Shown: in pieces, positions 56,458-64,000 of the stretch
How the letters are laid out: each line of letters starts with the position of its first letter
Position numbering within the stretch: position 1 is the first letter of the stretch
Assembly: GCF_013359755.1 (NCBI RefSeq)
Contig: NZ_JABMCJ010000094.1
Span: 496,001-560,000 of the forward strand
Direction of reading: 5' to 3'
Length of the DNA stretch: 64,000 nucleotides
Source: Tardiphaga robiniae
Lineage (GTDB): Bacteria > Pseudomonadota > Alphaproteobacteria > Rhizobiales > Xanthobacteraceae
The notes under the pieces: model-generated
Told to the model about the DNA's origin: nothing
Database searches by the model: none
Seen by the model: only the letters and a program-made list of their open reading frames with translations
Translations under genes and position numbers: made by a program

Positions 56458-57324
56458 TCATATTAGAGCGATGACAAACCGGCTGCCGACGATGAATAGA
56501 TAAATTCCAAACGCCATTTCCAGCGCGCGCTTCGACATCGCATGCGCCGCCTTCACGCCGAGCGGCGCCACCAGCAGGCTGGTCGGCATCACCAGCAGCG
56601 CGCCGATCAGCGAGACATAACCGATGGCGAACGGCAGCTGCAGCGCTGCGACATCGGGAAAGCGCGCGGCGGCCGGCCAGCCGGCATAGATGTAGCCGAT
56701 GGCGCCGGGGATCGAGATCAGCACGGCGAGTGCTGAGGATGTCGCCACCGCCTGATGGATAGGCCGGCCATAAAAGGTCATCAGCAGGTTCGAGAACAAT
56801 CCGCCGCCAATGCCCATCAGCGTGGAGAGAAGACCGACGAAGAAGCCGTAAATCTTCATCAGTGGGCCGTCGGGCAAGTCGTCGCCGAGCTTCCAGCCGT
56901 CGCGCGCGAGCAGCAGCCGTGCCGCCGCGGACCAGGCAACGGCAACGAAAACGATCTTGAACAGCCGCTCCGGCGCATAGCGGGCGGTGACGCTGCCGAT
57001 GACGACGCCGATCAGGATCGGCCACCACCACTTCCGCAGGATCTCCATATCTACGGCGCCGCGGGCCATATGGGCACGGAAGGACCGGATCGAGGTCGGG
57101 ATGATAATGGCCAGCGAGGTGCCGATACAGAGCGGCATCCGTACTTCCAGAGGCACTCCGGCGATGCGGAAACACTCGTAAAATACGGGGACCAGGATGG
57201 CGCCCCCGCCTATCCCGAAGACACCTGCCAGGAAACCGGCCAGTGCGCCGACGGCAATAAGAAGCGCCGCCAGTTCGACAATCTCGGTTACATTGAGCCC
57301 AGCCATTCCCGCCCCGATTGCCAT
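56458..57324 (-). CDS. TauE/SafE-family membrane protein
   Basis: 288 residues (ATG at 57324; ATG at 57306 is an alternative). Repeated GxGGG-type segments (GFLAGVFGIGGGAILVPVFY and STLMGIGGGLFSNLLM) mark the two halves of the family, with about eight hydrophobic segments. TauE/SafE proteins carry sulfite, sulfoacetate or other anions. No sulfur-metabolism gene lies next to it, so the substrate is open. Confidence 0.9.
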   Translation of the reverse strand: MAIGAGMAGLNVTEIVELAALLIAVGALAGFLAGVFGIGGGAILVPVFYECFRIAGVPLEVRMPLCIGTSLAIIIPTSIRSFRAHMARGAVDMEILRKWWWPILIGVVIGSVTARYAPERLFKIVFVAVAWSAAARLLLARDGWKLGDDLPDGPLMKIYGFFVGLLSTLMGIGGGLFSNLLMTFYGRPIHQAVATSSALAVLISIPGAIGYIYAGWPAAARFPDVAALQLPFAIGYVSLIGALLVMPTSLLVAPLGVKAAHAMSKRALEMAFGIYLFIVGSRFVIALI

Positions 57325-57461
57325 TTGCTATCGCATCATGAAGTTCTCATGAATCGCGCTTCACCAAGGCTGTCAGCAACAAGCCCGGCAACTGTCAATA
57401 CCCGCAAATGCAAGGCTCATTTGAAGCTCTGAACGATTGTTCGGAGTATGTCATTTCGCGA

Positions 57462-57490
57462 TTGCACTGGTTGTTTTGAGTTCGTAAATA
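57462..57490 (+). promoter_or_regulatory. Candidate sigma-70 promoter of sdhCDAB
   Basis: TTGCAC (57462-57467), 17 bases, TAAATA (57485-57490), 63 bases before sdhC. The -35 element matches well and the spacing is ideal. Confidence 0.5.
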
Positions 57491-57552
57491 GAATTGCTCT
57501 ACGCGATCCCCAATCGGGCACCGTCTGCCCATTAACCTGTCAAAGTTGTTAA

Positions 57553-57951
57553 ATGACCGCTCGGATCGAACGACCCCTTTCGCCGCATCTGCAAGTGTAC
57601 CGCTGGACCCTGACGATGGCGCTGTCCATCGTGCATCGCGCTACCGGCGTCGCCTTGTATTTCGGCACTTTGCTTCTTGTCTGGTGGCTGATCGCCGCTG
57701 CGTCCGGCCCAGCCGCCTATGCCCATGTGCAGGCCTTCACCGGCAGCATCATCGGTCGCCTGATCGCATTCGGCTACACGTGGGCGCTGATCCATCATGC
57801 CATGAGCGGCATCCGCCATCTGGTCTGGGATCTCGGCTACGGATTCAAGCCTTCCGAGCGTGAATGGCTCACCTGGGCGGCATTGATCGGCGGCATCGGC
57901 ATCACCATCCTGCTCTGGATCATTGCCTACGCGATCGGAGGCGGACGATGA
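57553..57951 (+). CDS. sdhC: Succinate dehydrogenase cytochrome b556 subunit
   Basis: 132 residues with three membrane segments. The family signature RPLSPHLQVYRWTLTMALSI with the quinone-site Ser and HRATGVALY is clear, and HHAMSGIRHLVWD contributes the heme-ligand His. It anchors SdhAB to the membrane with SdhD. The stop overlaps the sdhD start (ATGA). It is the first gene of sdhCDAB. Confidence 0.96.
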   Translation: MTARIERPLSPHLQVYRWTLTMALSIVHRATGVALYFGTLLLVWWLIAAASGPAAYAHVQAFTGSIIGRLIAFGYTWALIHHAMSGIRHLVWDLGYGFKPSEREWLTWAALIGGIGITILLWIIAYAIGGGR

Positions 57952-58349
57952 GCGGTTCCAACTCTCCGAAGTCGGTGCGCACGCCGCTCGGCCGCGTCCG
58001 TGGTCTCGGCTCCTCGCATTCGGGCACATCAGACTTCTGGCGTCAGCGCCTGACCGCCGTGGCTATGCTGCTGCTGATGATCCCTGTGATCTTCATCGTG
58101 ATGTCGGTTTTCAGAAGCAATCAGGCCGGCGTGGCGCAGGTCCTTGGTTCGCCTATTGTCGCCATCGTCATGTTGCTCTTCATCGTTGCCAGCATCTGGC
58201 ACATGAAGATCGGCATGCAGGTCGTGATCGAAGACTATGTCCATGACGAGAAGATCAAGCTGATCTCGATCATCGGCAACAATTTCTTCTCTGCCGCCGT
58301 GGCGCTGGCATCGATCTACGCCATCCTTAAACTTTCATCCGGAGTGTAG
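57948..58349 (+). CDS. sdhD: Succinate dehydrogenase membrane anchor subunit
   Basis: 133 residues from the ATG at 57948, overlapping sdhC by four bases. Three membrane segments and SHSGTSDFWRQRLTAVAM at the N-terminus, WHMKIGMQVVIEDYVHDE in the middle, as in alphaproteobacterial SdhD. It completes the heme b and quinone sites. sdhA starts three bases after it. Confidence 0.95.
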   Translation: MSGSNSPKSVRTPLGRVRGLGSSHSGTSDFWRQRLTAVAMLLLMIPVIFIVMSVFRSNQAGVAQVLGSPIVAIVMLLFIVASIWHMKIGMQVVIEDYVHDEKIKLISIIGNNFFSAAVALASIYAILKLSSGV

Positions 58350-58352
58350 CGC

Positions 58353-60191
58353 ATGGCCGTCAACGGCACTGGCGCGAACGGCGTTGGCGGCCCCGCCACC
58401 AACGGCCACGCCTATCCCATCGAAGATCACACCTATGACGTCGTTGTCGTTGGCGCCGGCGGCGCCGGCCTGCGCGCGACCGTCGGCTGCGGCGAAGCTG
58501 GCCTGCGCACCGCCTGCATCACCAAGGTATTCCCGACCCGCTCGCATACGGTTGCCGCCCAGGGCGGCATCTCCGCCTCACTCGGCAACATGCACGAGGA
58601 TAACTGGCGCTGGCACATGTACGACACCGTGAAAGGGTCGGACTGGCTCGGCGATCAGGACTCGATCGAATATATGGTGCGCAACGCGCCCGACGCCGTT
58701 TATGAGCTCGAACACTGGGGCGTGCCGTTCTCGCGCACCGAAGACGGCAAGATCTATCAGCGCCCGTTCGGCGGCATGACCATGGATTACGGCAAGGGCC
58801 AAGCCCAGCGCACCTGCGCGGCCGCCGACCGTACCGGTCACGCCATGCTGCACACGATGTACGGCCAGGCCCTGCGTCACTCGGCCGAGTTCTTCATCGA
58901 ATACTTCGCCATCGATCTGATCATGGACGATCAGAATGTCTGCCGCGGCGTCATTGCGCTCAAGCTCGACGACGGCACGCTGCATCGCTTCAAGGCGCAG
59001 ACCGTCATTCTCGCCACCGGCGGCTATGGCCGCGCTTACGCCTCCTGCACCTCGGCGCATACCTGCACCGGTGACGGCGGCGGCATGGCGCTGCGCGCTG
59101 GTTTACCACTGCAAGATATGGAATTCGTTCAGTTCCATCCGACCGGCATCTACGGTTCGGGCTGTCTCGTCACCGAAGGCGCGCGCGGCGAAGGCGGTTA
59201 TCTCGTCAATGCCGAAGGCGAGCGCTTCATGGAGCGTTACGCACCGTCCGCCAAGGATCTCGCTTCGCGCGACGTCGTTTCGCGCGCGATGACCATCGAA
59301 ATTCGCGAAGGTCGCGGCGTCGGCAAGAAGAAGGATCACATCTTCCTTCATCTCGACCATCTCGATCCGAAGGTGCTGGCGGAGCGTCTGCCGGGCATCT
59401 CCGACTCGGCACGCATTTTCGCCGGCGTCGATGTCACCAAGGAGCCGATCCCGATCGTCCCGACGGTGCACTACAATATGGGCGGCATCCCGACCAACTA
59501 TCACGGCGAAGTCGTCACCAAGAAAGACGGCGACGACAATGCGGTGGTGCAGGGCCTGATGGCCGTGGGCGAAGCTGCCTGCGTGTCGGTGCACGGCGCC
59601 AACCGTCTCGGCTCCAACTCGCTGATCGATCTCGTGGTGTTCGGCCGTGCGGCCGCGCTGCGCTGCGCCGAGAAGCTGACGCCGAATGCCAAGCAGCCCG
59701 ACCTGCCGAAGGACTCGGCCGACCGCGCGCTTGGTCGTCTCGATCACTACCGCTATGCGAAGGGTGGCACTTCGACCGCGAAGATCCGCGAGAACATGCA
59801 GCATGTGATGCAGACCAACTGCGCCGTGTTCCGCACTGGTGAAGTGCTTAACGAAGGCAAGGAGTTGATCCACAAGGTGTATGGCGGTATCGGCGATATC
59901 GCCGTGTCTGACCGGTCGCTGGTGTGGAATTCGGATCTCATCGAGACCCTCGAATTCGACAACCTGATCACTCAGGCCATCGTCACCATGGACTCGGCTG
60001 CGAACCGCACCGAGAGCCGCGGCGCGCATGCGCGCGAGGACTTCTCGGATCGCGACGACAAGAACTGGATGAAGCACACGCTGGCGTGGATCGATGGGGG
60101 CGGCAAGACCACCATCGATTATCGCCCGGTGCACGACTACACGATGACCAACGACGTTCAGTACATCGTGCCCAAAGCGCGCGTGTACTAA
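58353..60191 (+). CDS. sdhA: Succinate dehydrogenase flavoprotein subunit
   Basis: 612 residues. The FAD-binding motif [15 protein letters not shown], the flavinylated His in [11 protein letters not shown] and [20 protein letters not shown] in the substrate domain are all present. It oxidises succinate to fumarate and passes electrons to SdhB. A 27-residue Gly/Asn-rich N-terminal extension precedes the usual YDVVVVG start. The gene follows sdhD by three bases. Confidence 0.98.
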   Translation: MAVNGTGANGVGGPATNGHAYPIEDHTYDVVVVGAGGAGLRATVGCGEAGLRTACITKVFPTRSHTVAAQGGISASLGNMHEDNWRWHMYDTVKGSDWLGDQDSIEYMVRNAPDAVYELEHWGVPFSRTEDGKIYQRPFGGMTMDYGKGQAQRTCAAADRTGHAMLHTMYGQALRHSAEFFIEYFAIDLIMDDQNVCRGVIALKLDDGTLHRFKAQTVILATGGYGRAYASCTSAHTCTGDGGGMALRAGLPLQDMEFVQFHPTGIYGSGCLVTEGARGEGGYLVNAEGERFMERYAPSAKDLASRDVVSRAMTIEIREGRGVGKKKDHIFLHLDHLDPKVLAERLPGISDSARIFAGVDVTKEPIPIVPTVHYNMGGIPTNYHGEVVTKKDGDDNAVVQGLMAVGEAACVSVHGANRLGSNSLIDLVVFGRAAALRCAEKLTPNAKQPDLPKDSADRALGRLDHYRYAKGGTSTAKIRENMQHVMQTNCAVFRTGEVLNEGKELIHKVYGGIGDIAVSDRSLVWNSDLIETLEFDNLITQAIVTMDSAANRTESRGAHAREDFSDRDDKNWMKHTLAWIDGGGKTTIDYRPVHDYTMTNDVQYIVPKARVY

Positions 60192-60215
60192 TGATGACAG
60201 CGAAGGCTTGAGAGA

Positions 60216-60998
60216 ATGGCTGAGTTCGCACTTCCGAAGAATTCCAAGATCACCGGCGGCAAGGAATGGCCGAAGCCGGCCGGTGCCACGCAGACGCGCG
60301 AATTCCGCGTCTATCGCTGGAATCCGGATGACGGCAAGAACCCGTCGGTCGACACCTATCACATCGATACCAACGACTGCGGTCCGATGGTTCTCGATGG
60401 TCTGATCTGGATCAAGAATAACATCGATCCGACGCTGACCTTCCGGCGCTCTTGCCGCGAAGGCGTCTGCGGCTCATGCGCCATGAACATCGATGGCCAG
60501 AACACGCTGGCCTGCACCCGTGCGATGGACGAAGTCGACGACGGCGCCATCAAGGTCAATCCGCTACCGCATCAGCCCGTCGTGAAGGACCTAGTGCCGG
60601 ATCTCACCAACTTCTACGCCCAGTATGCGTCGATCGAGCCGTGGCTGAAGACCACCACGCCGACCCCGCAGAAGGAATGGAAGCAGAGCCACTCCGACCG
60701 CGAGAAGCTCGACGGTCTCTACGAGTGCATCCTGTGCGCCTGCTGCTCGACTTCGTGCCCGAGCTACTGGTGGAACAGTGACCGCTTCCTCGGCCCCGCA
60801 GCGCTGTTGCAGGCCACCCGCTGGGTCAAGGATTCCCGCGATGAGGCCACCGGCGAGCGTCTCGACAATCTCGAGGATCCGTTCCGGCTCTATCGCTGCC
60901 ACACCATCATGAACTGCGCCAAGGCATGCCCGAAGGGTCTCAACCCCTCCGAGGCCATCGCCGAGCTGAAGATGAAGATGGTCGAACGTCAGGTCTGA
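60216..60998 (+). CDS. sdhB: Succinate dehydrogenase iron-sulfur subunit
   Basis: 260 residues. The 2Fe-2S cluster is bound by [16 protein letters not shown], and the 4Fe-4S and 3Fe-4S clusters by [16 protein letters not shown] and [17 protein letters not shown]. It links SdhA to the quinone. It ends the sdhCDAB operon, followed by a strong terminator. Confidence 0.98.
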   Translation: MAEFALPKNSKITGGKEWPKPAGATQTREFRVYRWNPDDGKNPSVDTYHIDTNDCGPMVLDGLIWIKNNIDPTLTFRRSCREGVCGSCAMNIDGQNTLACTRAMDEVDDGAIKVNPLPHQPVVKDLVPDLTNFYAQYASIEPWLKTTTPTPQKEWKQSHSDREKLDGLYECILCACCSTSCPSYWWNSDRFLGPAALLQATRWVKDSRDEATGERLDNLEDPFRLYRCHTIMNCAKACPKGLNPSEAIAELKMKMVERQV

Positions 60999-61026
60999 CG
61001 TTTTACGGATCTGGATTTGCCGATCA

Positions 61027-61062
61027 GGACACCGGTCTGCGCAAGCAGGCCGGTGTTCTTTT
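61027..61062 (+). terminator. Intrinsic terminator after sdhB
   Basis: ACACCGGTCTGC (61029-61040), loop GCAA, GCAGGCCGGTGT (61045-61056), then TCTTTTTT. One wobble pair in the stem. It lies 31 bases past the sdhB stop codon. Confidence 0.92.
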
Positions 61063-61203
61063 TTGCTCACGATTTAAGCATATTGCCTCCTCGAACCCGA
61101 TCCCTCGGAGCCGCGGCGCTATTTCTCGTTGAAAAGGGGACTCGCCAAGGTTGGCACGGGCTGTGCTAGCCTGTGCCTGATAATTGATCAGGGGGAGTTT
61201 TTC

Positions 61204-62220
61204 ATGTTTCGTCAGCTGGGTTTGAGCGTCATGGCGGGTGCAGCGCTGCTGGCGTCTGCGCTATCTGCGAGCGCCGACACCGATGTCAAATTCGCGCTCG
61301 ACTGGAAATTCGAAGGTCCGTCCGCGCCGTATTTCGTTGCGCTCGACAAGGGCTACTACAAGGCCGAAGGCCTCAACGTGACCATCGACTCCGGTCCAGG
61401 CTCGGTCGCCGGCATCGCGCGGGTCGCGGCGGGCACCTATCCGATCGGCTTCTTCGACATCAATTCGCTGGCGCGCTTCCGCGACCAGAATCCGGACAAG
61501 GACGTCAAGGGCGTCCTCATGGTTTATGACAAGCCGCCCTTCTCGATTGTCAGCATCGCGAAGTCCGGCATCAATGGGCCGAAGGACCTCGAAGGCAAGA
61601 TCCTCGGCGCACCGGCGCCGGACGGCGCCTTCGCGCAGTGGAAGGCCTTCGTCAAAGAAAACAAGATCGACGACAGCAAGGTGAAGATCGAGAATGTCGG
61701 CTTCCCGGTACGCGAGCCGATGCTCGCCGACGGCAAAGTCGATGCGATCACCGGCTTCTCGTTCTCGTCCTACTTCAACCTGATGTCCAAGGGCATCGCC
61801 GAGAAGGACATCAAGGTGATGCTGATGTCGGACTACGGCATCGTGCTTTATGGCAACGCCATCATGGTGAACCCCGAATTCGCAAAGGCCAATCCGAAAC
61901 TCGTCGCTGGCTTCGTGCGCGCAACTGTCAAAGGCATCATCGACACCATCAAGGACCCCGACACGGCCATCAAGTCGGTGATGAAGCGCAACGAGACCGC
62001 CGACGAGAAGATCGAACTCGCCCGTCTCAAGATGTCGCTGAAGGACAACTTCGTGACCCCGTGGGTGAAGGCCAATGGCGTCGGCGGCATCGACGAGAAG
62101 CGCATGACTGATGCCATCGATCAGATCGCCGTGACCTACGAGTTCAAGAATCCGAAGCCGAAGGCAGGGGATCTGTTCACCTCGGAATATCTGCCCCCAG
62201 CCGACGCACGAAAATTCTAA
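61204..62220 (+). CDS. ABC transporter substrate-binding protein, NMT1/SsuA-like
   Basis: 338 residues from the ATG at 61204, which is preceded by GGGGGAG; the frame is open upstream but has no signal peptide there. A Sec signal (LSVMAGAALLASALSASA) leads to the NMT1/THI5-like fold: FVALDKGYYKAEGLNVT and GSVAGIARVAAGTYPIGFFD. The family binds sulfonates, thiamine precursors, nitrate or aromatic acids; the ligand is not evident. It is the first gene of a binding protein-ATPase-permease set. Confidence 0.9.
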   Translation: MFRQLGLSVMAGAALLASALSASADTDVKFALDWKFEGPSAPYFVALDKGYYKAEGLNVTIDSGPGSVAGIARVAAGTYPIGFFDINSLARFRDQNPDKDVKGVLMVYDKPPFSIVSIAKSGINGPKDLEGKILGAPAPDGAFAQWKAFVKENKIDDSKVKIENVGFPVREPMLADGKVDAITGFSFSSYFNLMSKGIAEKDIKVMLMSDYGIVLYGNAIMVNPEFAKANPKLVAGFVRATVKGIIDTIKDPDTAIKSVMKRNETADEKIELARLKMSLKDNFVTPWVKANGVGGIDEKRMTDAIDQIAVTYEFKNPKPKAGDLFTSEYLPPADARKF

Positions 62221-62250
62221 GCGTCACGACAGAAGGCCAGGTCGTCGCGC

Positions 62251-63039
62251 ATGGAAGCGTTCGTAGATATCGACGGCGTCACGCTCAAATACCGTGGCGC
62301 CTCGGGTGACATTGTCGCGCTCCAGGATGCGACGCTCAAAGTCCAGCGCGGCGAATTCGCCGCGGTGGTCGGCCCCTCCGGCTGCGGCAAGTCCACCTTG
62401 ATGCGGCTTGTCACGGGCCTGCACAAGCCGACGGCCGGCACTATCGCCATCGACGGCAAACAGGTGACAGGCCCGGTCAAAATGGCCGGCATGGCGTTCC
62501 AGAACGCCAACATGCTGCCGTGGCGCAAGGTGATCGACAACGTCCTGCTGCCGCTGGAAATCGTAGAACCACATCGCTCGCAGTTTCGTTCCAAGAAAGT
62601 GGAGTTCCGCGCCAAGGCCGAGCAGCTTCTGGCTACCGTCGGTCTCGCCGGCTTCAGCGACCGTTATCCCTGGGAATTGTCCGGCGGCATGCAGCAGCGC
62701 GTGTCGCTGTGCCGCTCGCTGATCCACGAGCCGGCGCTGCTGATGCTCGACGAGCCCTTCGCCGCCCTCGACGCGTTCACGCGCGAGGAGCTGTGGTGCG
62801 TGCTGCGCGATCTCTGGCAGCGACTGGGCTTCACGGTGATTCTGGTGACGCACGATCTGCGCGAGGCGGCGTTCCTCGCCGACAATATCTACGTCATGAG
62901 CGCGCGCCCCGGTCACATCGTCCAGATCAAGCCAGTGGATTTCCCGCGCCCGCGCGATCTGCAGGTGACCTATGAAAAGGATTTCGGCGACATCGTGATG
63001 GAGCTGCGCATGAAGATCGCACAGGTGCGCCAGTCATGA
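62251..63039 (+). CDS. ABC transporter ATP-binding protein, SsuB/TauB-like
   Basis: 262 residues with Walker A GPSGCGKST, signature LSGGMQQRVSLCRSL, Walker B LLMLDEPFAALD and the switch His in VTHDLREAAFLAD. NMLPWRKVIDNVLLPLE is the typical Q-loop region of the nitrate/sulfonate/taurine group. It energises the importer with the adjacent permease and overlaps the permease start by four bases. Confidence 0.95.
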   Translation: MEAFVDIDGVTLKYRGASGDIVALQDATLKVQRGEFAAVVGPSGCGKSTLMRLVTGLHKPTAGTIAIDGKQVTGPVKMAGMAFQNANMLPWRKVIDNVLLPLEIVEPHRSQFRSKKVEFRAKAEQLLATVGLAGFSDRYPWELSGGMQQRVSLCRSLIHEPALLMLDEPFAALDAFTREELWCVLRDLWQRLGFTVILVTHDLREAAFLADNIYVMSARPGHIVQIKPVDFPRPRDLQVTYEKDFGDIVMELRMKIAQVRQS

Positions 63040-63809
63040 ACCCGCGGACTCTCGAAAAGCTTTCGCCCTGGCTCTTCACCATTGCCATCTTCCTGGTCTG
63101 GGAGCTGGCCTGCATCGTCTTCAAGGTCAACACGTCGGTGCTGCAGCCGCCATCGGCCGCCTTTGCGGCGATGTTCAAACTCTGGCGTGTGTTTCTCTAT
63201 CATTCCTGGGTCACGCTCTGGGTGACCATGGTCGGATTTGCCCTGGCCGTGGGCTTCGGCATCATTCTCGGTCTCGTCGTGGGCTGGTCGCGGGCGATCT
63301 ATCGCGGGCTCTATCCCGTGATGATCGGCTTCAACACGATCCCGAAGGTCGCCATTGTCCCGCTGCTGATCCTGTGGTTCGGCATCGGCGAAGTGCCGGC
63401 AATCGTCACCGCCTTCCTGATCTCGTTCTTCCCTATCGTGGTCAATATCGCCACGGGTCTGGCGACAACCGAACCGGAACTCGAGGACGTGTTGCGGGCG
63501 CTCGGCGCCGGCAAGCTCGACATCATGCTCAAGGTCGGCATTCCGCGTGCGCTGCCATATTTCTTCGGCTCGCTGAAGATCGCTATCACGCTGGCTTTCG
63601 TCGGTACCGTCGTGTCGGAGACGCTCGGCGCCAATGCCGGGCTCGGCTATCTGATCGCGCTGGAGGGTGCCAGCTTCCGTATGGCGAATGTCTACGCCGC
63701 CCTGCTGCTGCTCGCCTTTGAAGGCGTGCTCATGTACGCGGTCTTCGCGGGGATCGAGCAGCATTTCACCAAATGGGCCTTCCGGTCGCAAATGAGCGCG
63801 GCCGGCTAA
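63036..63809 (+). CDS. ABC transporter permease, SsuC/TauC-like
   Basis: 257 residues with six predicted membrane segments. The EAA loop reads VLRALGAGKLDIMLKVGIP, the site contacted by the ATPase. FNTIPKVAIVPLLILWFGIG is typical of the BPD_transp_1 group that imports sulfonates, nitrate or thiamine precursors. It ends the three-gene importer. Confidence 0.93.
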   Translation: MNPRTLEKLSPWLFTIAIFLVWELACIVFKVNTSVLQPPSAAFAAMFKLWRVFLYHSWVTLWVTMVGFALAVGFGIILGLVVGWSRAIYRGLYPVMIGFNTIPKVAIVPLLILWFGIGEVPAIVTAFLISFFPIVVNIATGLATTEPELEDVLRALGAGKLDIMLKVGIPRALPYFFGSLKIAITLAFVGTVVSETLGANAGLGYLIALEGASFRMANVYAALLLLAFEGVLMYAVFAGIEQHFTKWAFRSQMSAAG

Positions 63810-63908
63810 CGCCACAGGACCTCCTCCCGGCTACGGCGGGTTCCCGCCCGCGGAGCGGTTGGTGAGACACCGCCCTTGCGCTAGACTGCAGGGAGTCGGG
63901 CAGGTGCT

Positions 63909-64000
63909 GTGAAGACCGAACACCAAAATTCGTTGAGAACGCTGCAATGGATGATGGCCGCTTCGCTGGCCCTTCCGCTTGCACTGTTTCTGTTCGCGGC
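63909..64000 (+). CDS. N-terminal start of a probable sensor kinase (cut by the window end)
   Basis: A GTG at 63909 opens a frame that runs off the window: a short polar start (KTEHQNSLRTLQWMM) followed by a membrane segment (AASLALPLALFLFA). From memory this start resembles large sensor histidine kinases of Bradyrhizobium. Too little is present to confirm the product or the start codon. Confidence 0.45.
   Translation, partial: MKTEHQNSLRTLQWMMAASLALPLALFLFA

Noticed and set aside
63036-63815. 281-codon minus-strand frame opposite the ABC permease
   Set aside because: Acidic/His-rich shadow of a permease with a clear EAA loop and membrane segments.

Overview
The window is high-GC alphaproteobacterial chromosome and most resembles the Nitrobacteraceae (Bradyrhizobium, Rhodopseudomonas, Tardiphaga and relatives). 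Pointers are a malonyl-CoA synthetase that looks very close to the Rhodopseudomonas palustris enzyme as I remember it, the blocks rimP-nusA-ylxR-infB-rbfA-truB-rpsO-pnp, ffh-rpsP-rimM-trmD-rplS-leuC and sdhCDAB, and several families of intergenic palindromic repeats typical of this group. No tRNA, rRNA, CRISPR array or phage was seen.

Layout. 1-8.1 kb: a methyltransferase, a PilZ protein, a VapBC toxin-antitoxin pair, an exported trypsin-fold protein without its catalytic histidine, a MoeB-like adenylyltransferase, a divergent aldo/keto reductase-LysR pair and a DUF2336 protein. 8.2-19 kb: the translation and RNA-turnover block, preceded by a short terminator-type leader RNA matching the rimP leader. 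19.1-21.8 kb: a MarR-led operon with an isochorismatase-fold hydrolase, a small membrane protein and an MFS exporter. 21.9-26 kb: exported superoxide dismutase, septation protein, FtsY, an RluA-type pseudouridine synthase and DapF. 26.2-30.2 kb: exported GyrI-like and SIMPL proteins, a metallo-hydrolase and a divergent oxidoreductase-HxlR pair. 30.4-34.6 kb: SRP, ribosomal and tRNA-modification genes, interrupted between rimM and trmD by the joined 3' remnants of a second oxidoreductase-HxlR pair.

34.7-49.8 kb carries the leucine genes leuC, leuD and leuB scattered among accessory DNA: an AT-richer membrane/coiled-coil gene, a YcaQ-like glycosylase, four small exported proteins rich in His, Gly, Tyr or Arg, a metallopeptidase, a glycosyltransferase, a CoA-ester lyase, carbonic anhydrase, asd and an IS30-family element inserted into a palindromic repeat. 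49.9-57.3 kb holds an MFS transporter, an exported YedY-like molybdoprotein with its cytochrome b partner, a fasciclin protein, matB, a zinc-type CDF exporter and a TauE/SafE protein. 57.5-61 kb is sdhCDAB. 61.2 kb to the end is an NMT1/SsuA-type ABC importer and the first codons of a probable sensor kinase.

Most of the window is housekeeping. The most unusual points are the leader RNA before rimP, the collapsed regulator/oxidoreductase pair, the cluster of exported His/Gly/Tyr-rich proteins with a shared mature N-terminus, the IS30 copy whose transposase frame runs out into the repeat it hit, a candidate attenuator before leuC, and several enzyme-fold proteins lacking canonical catalytic or metal residues.
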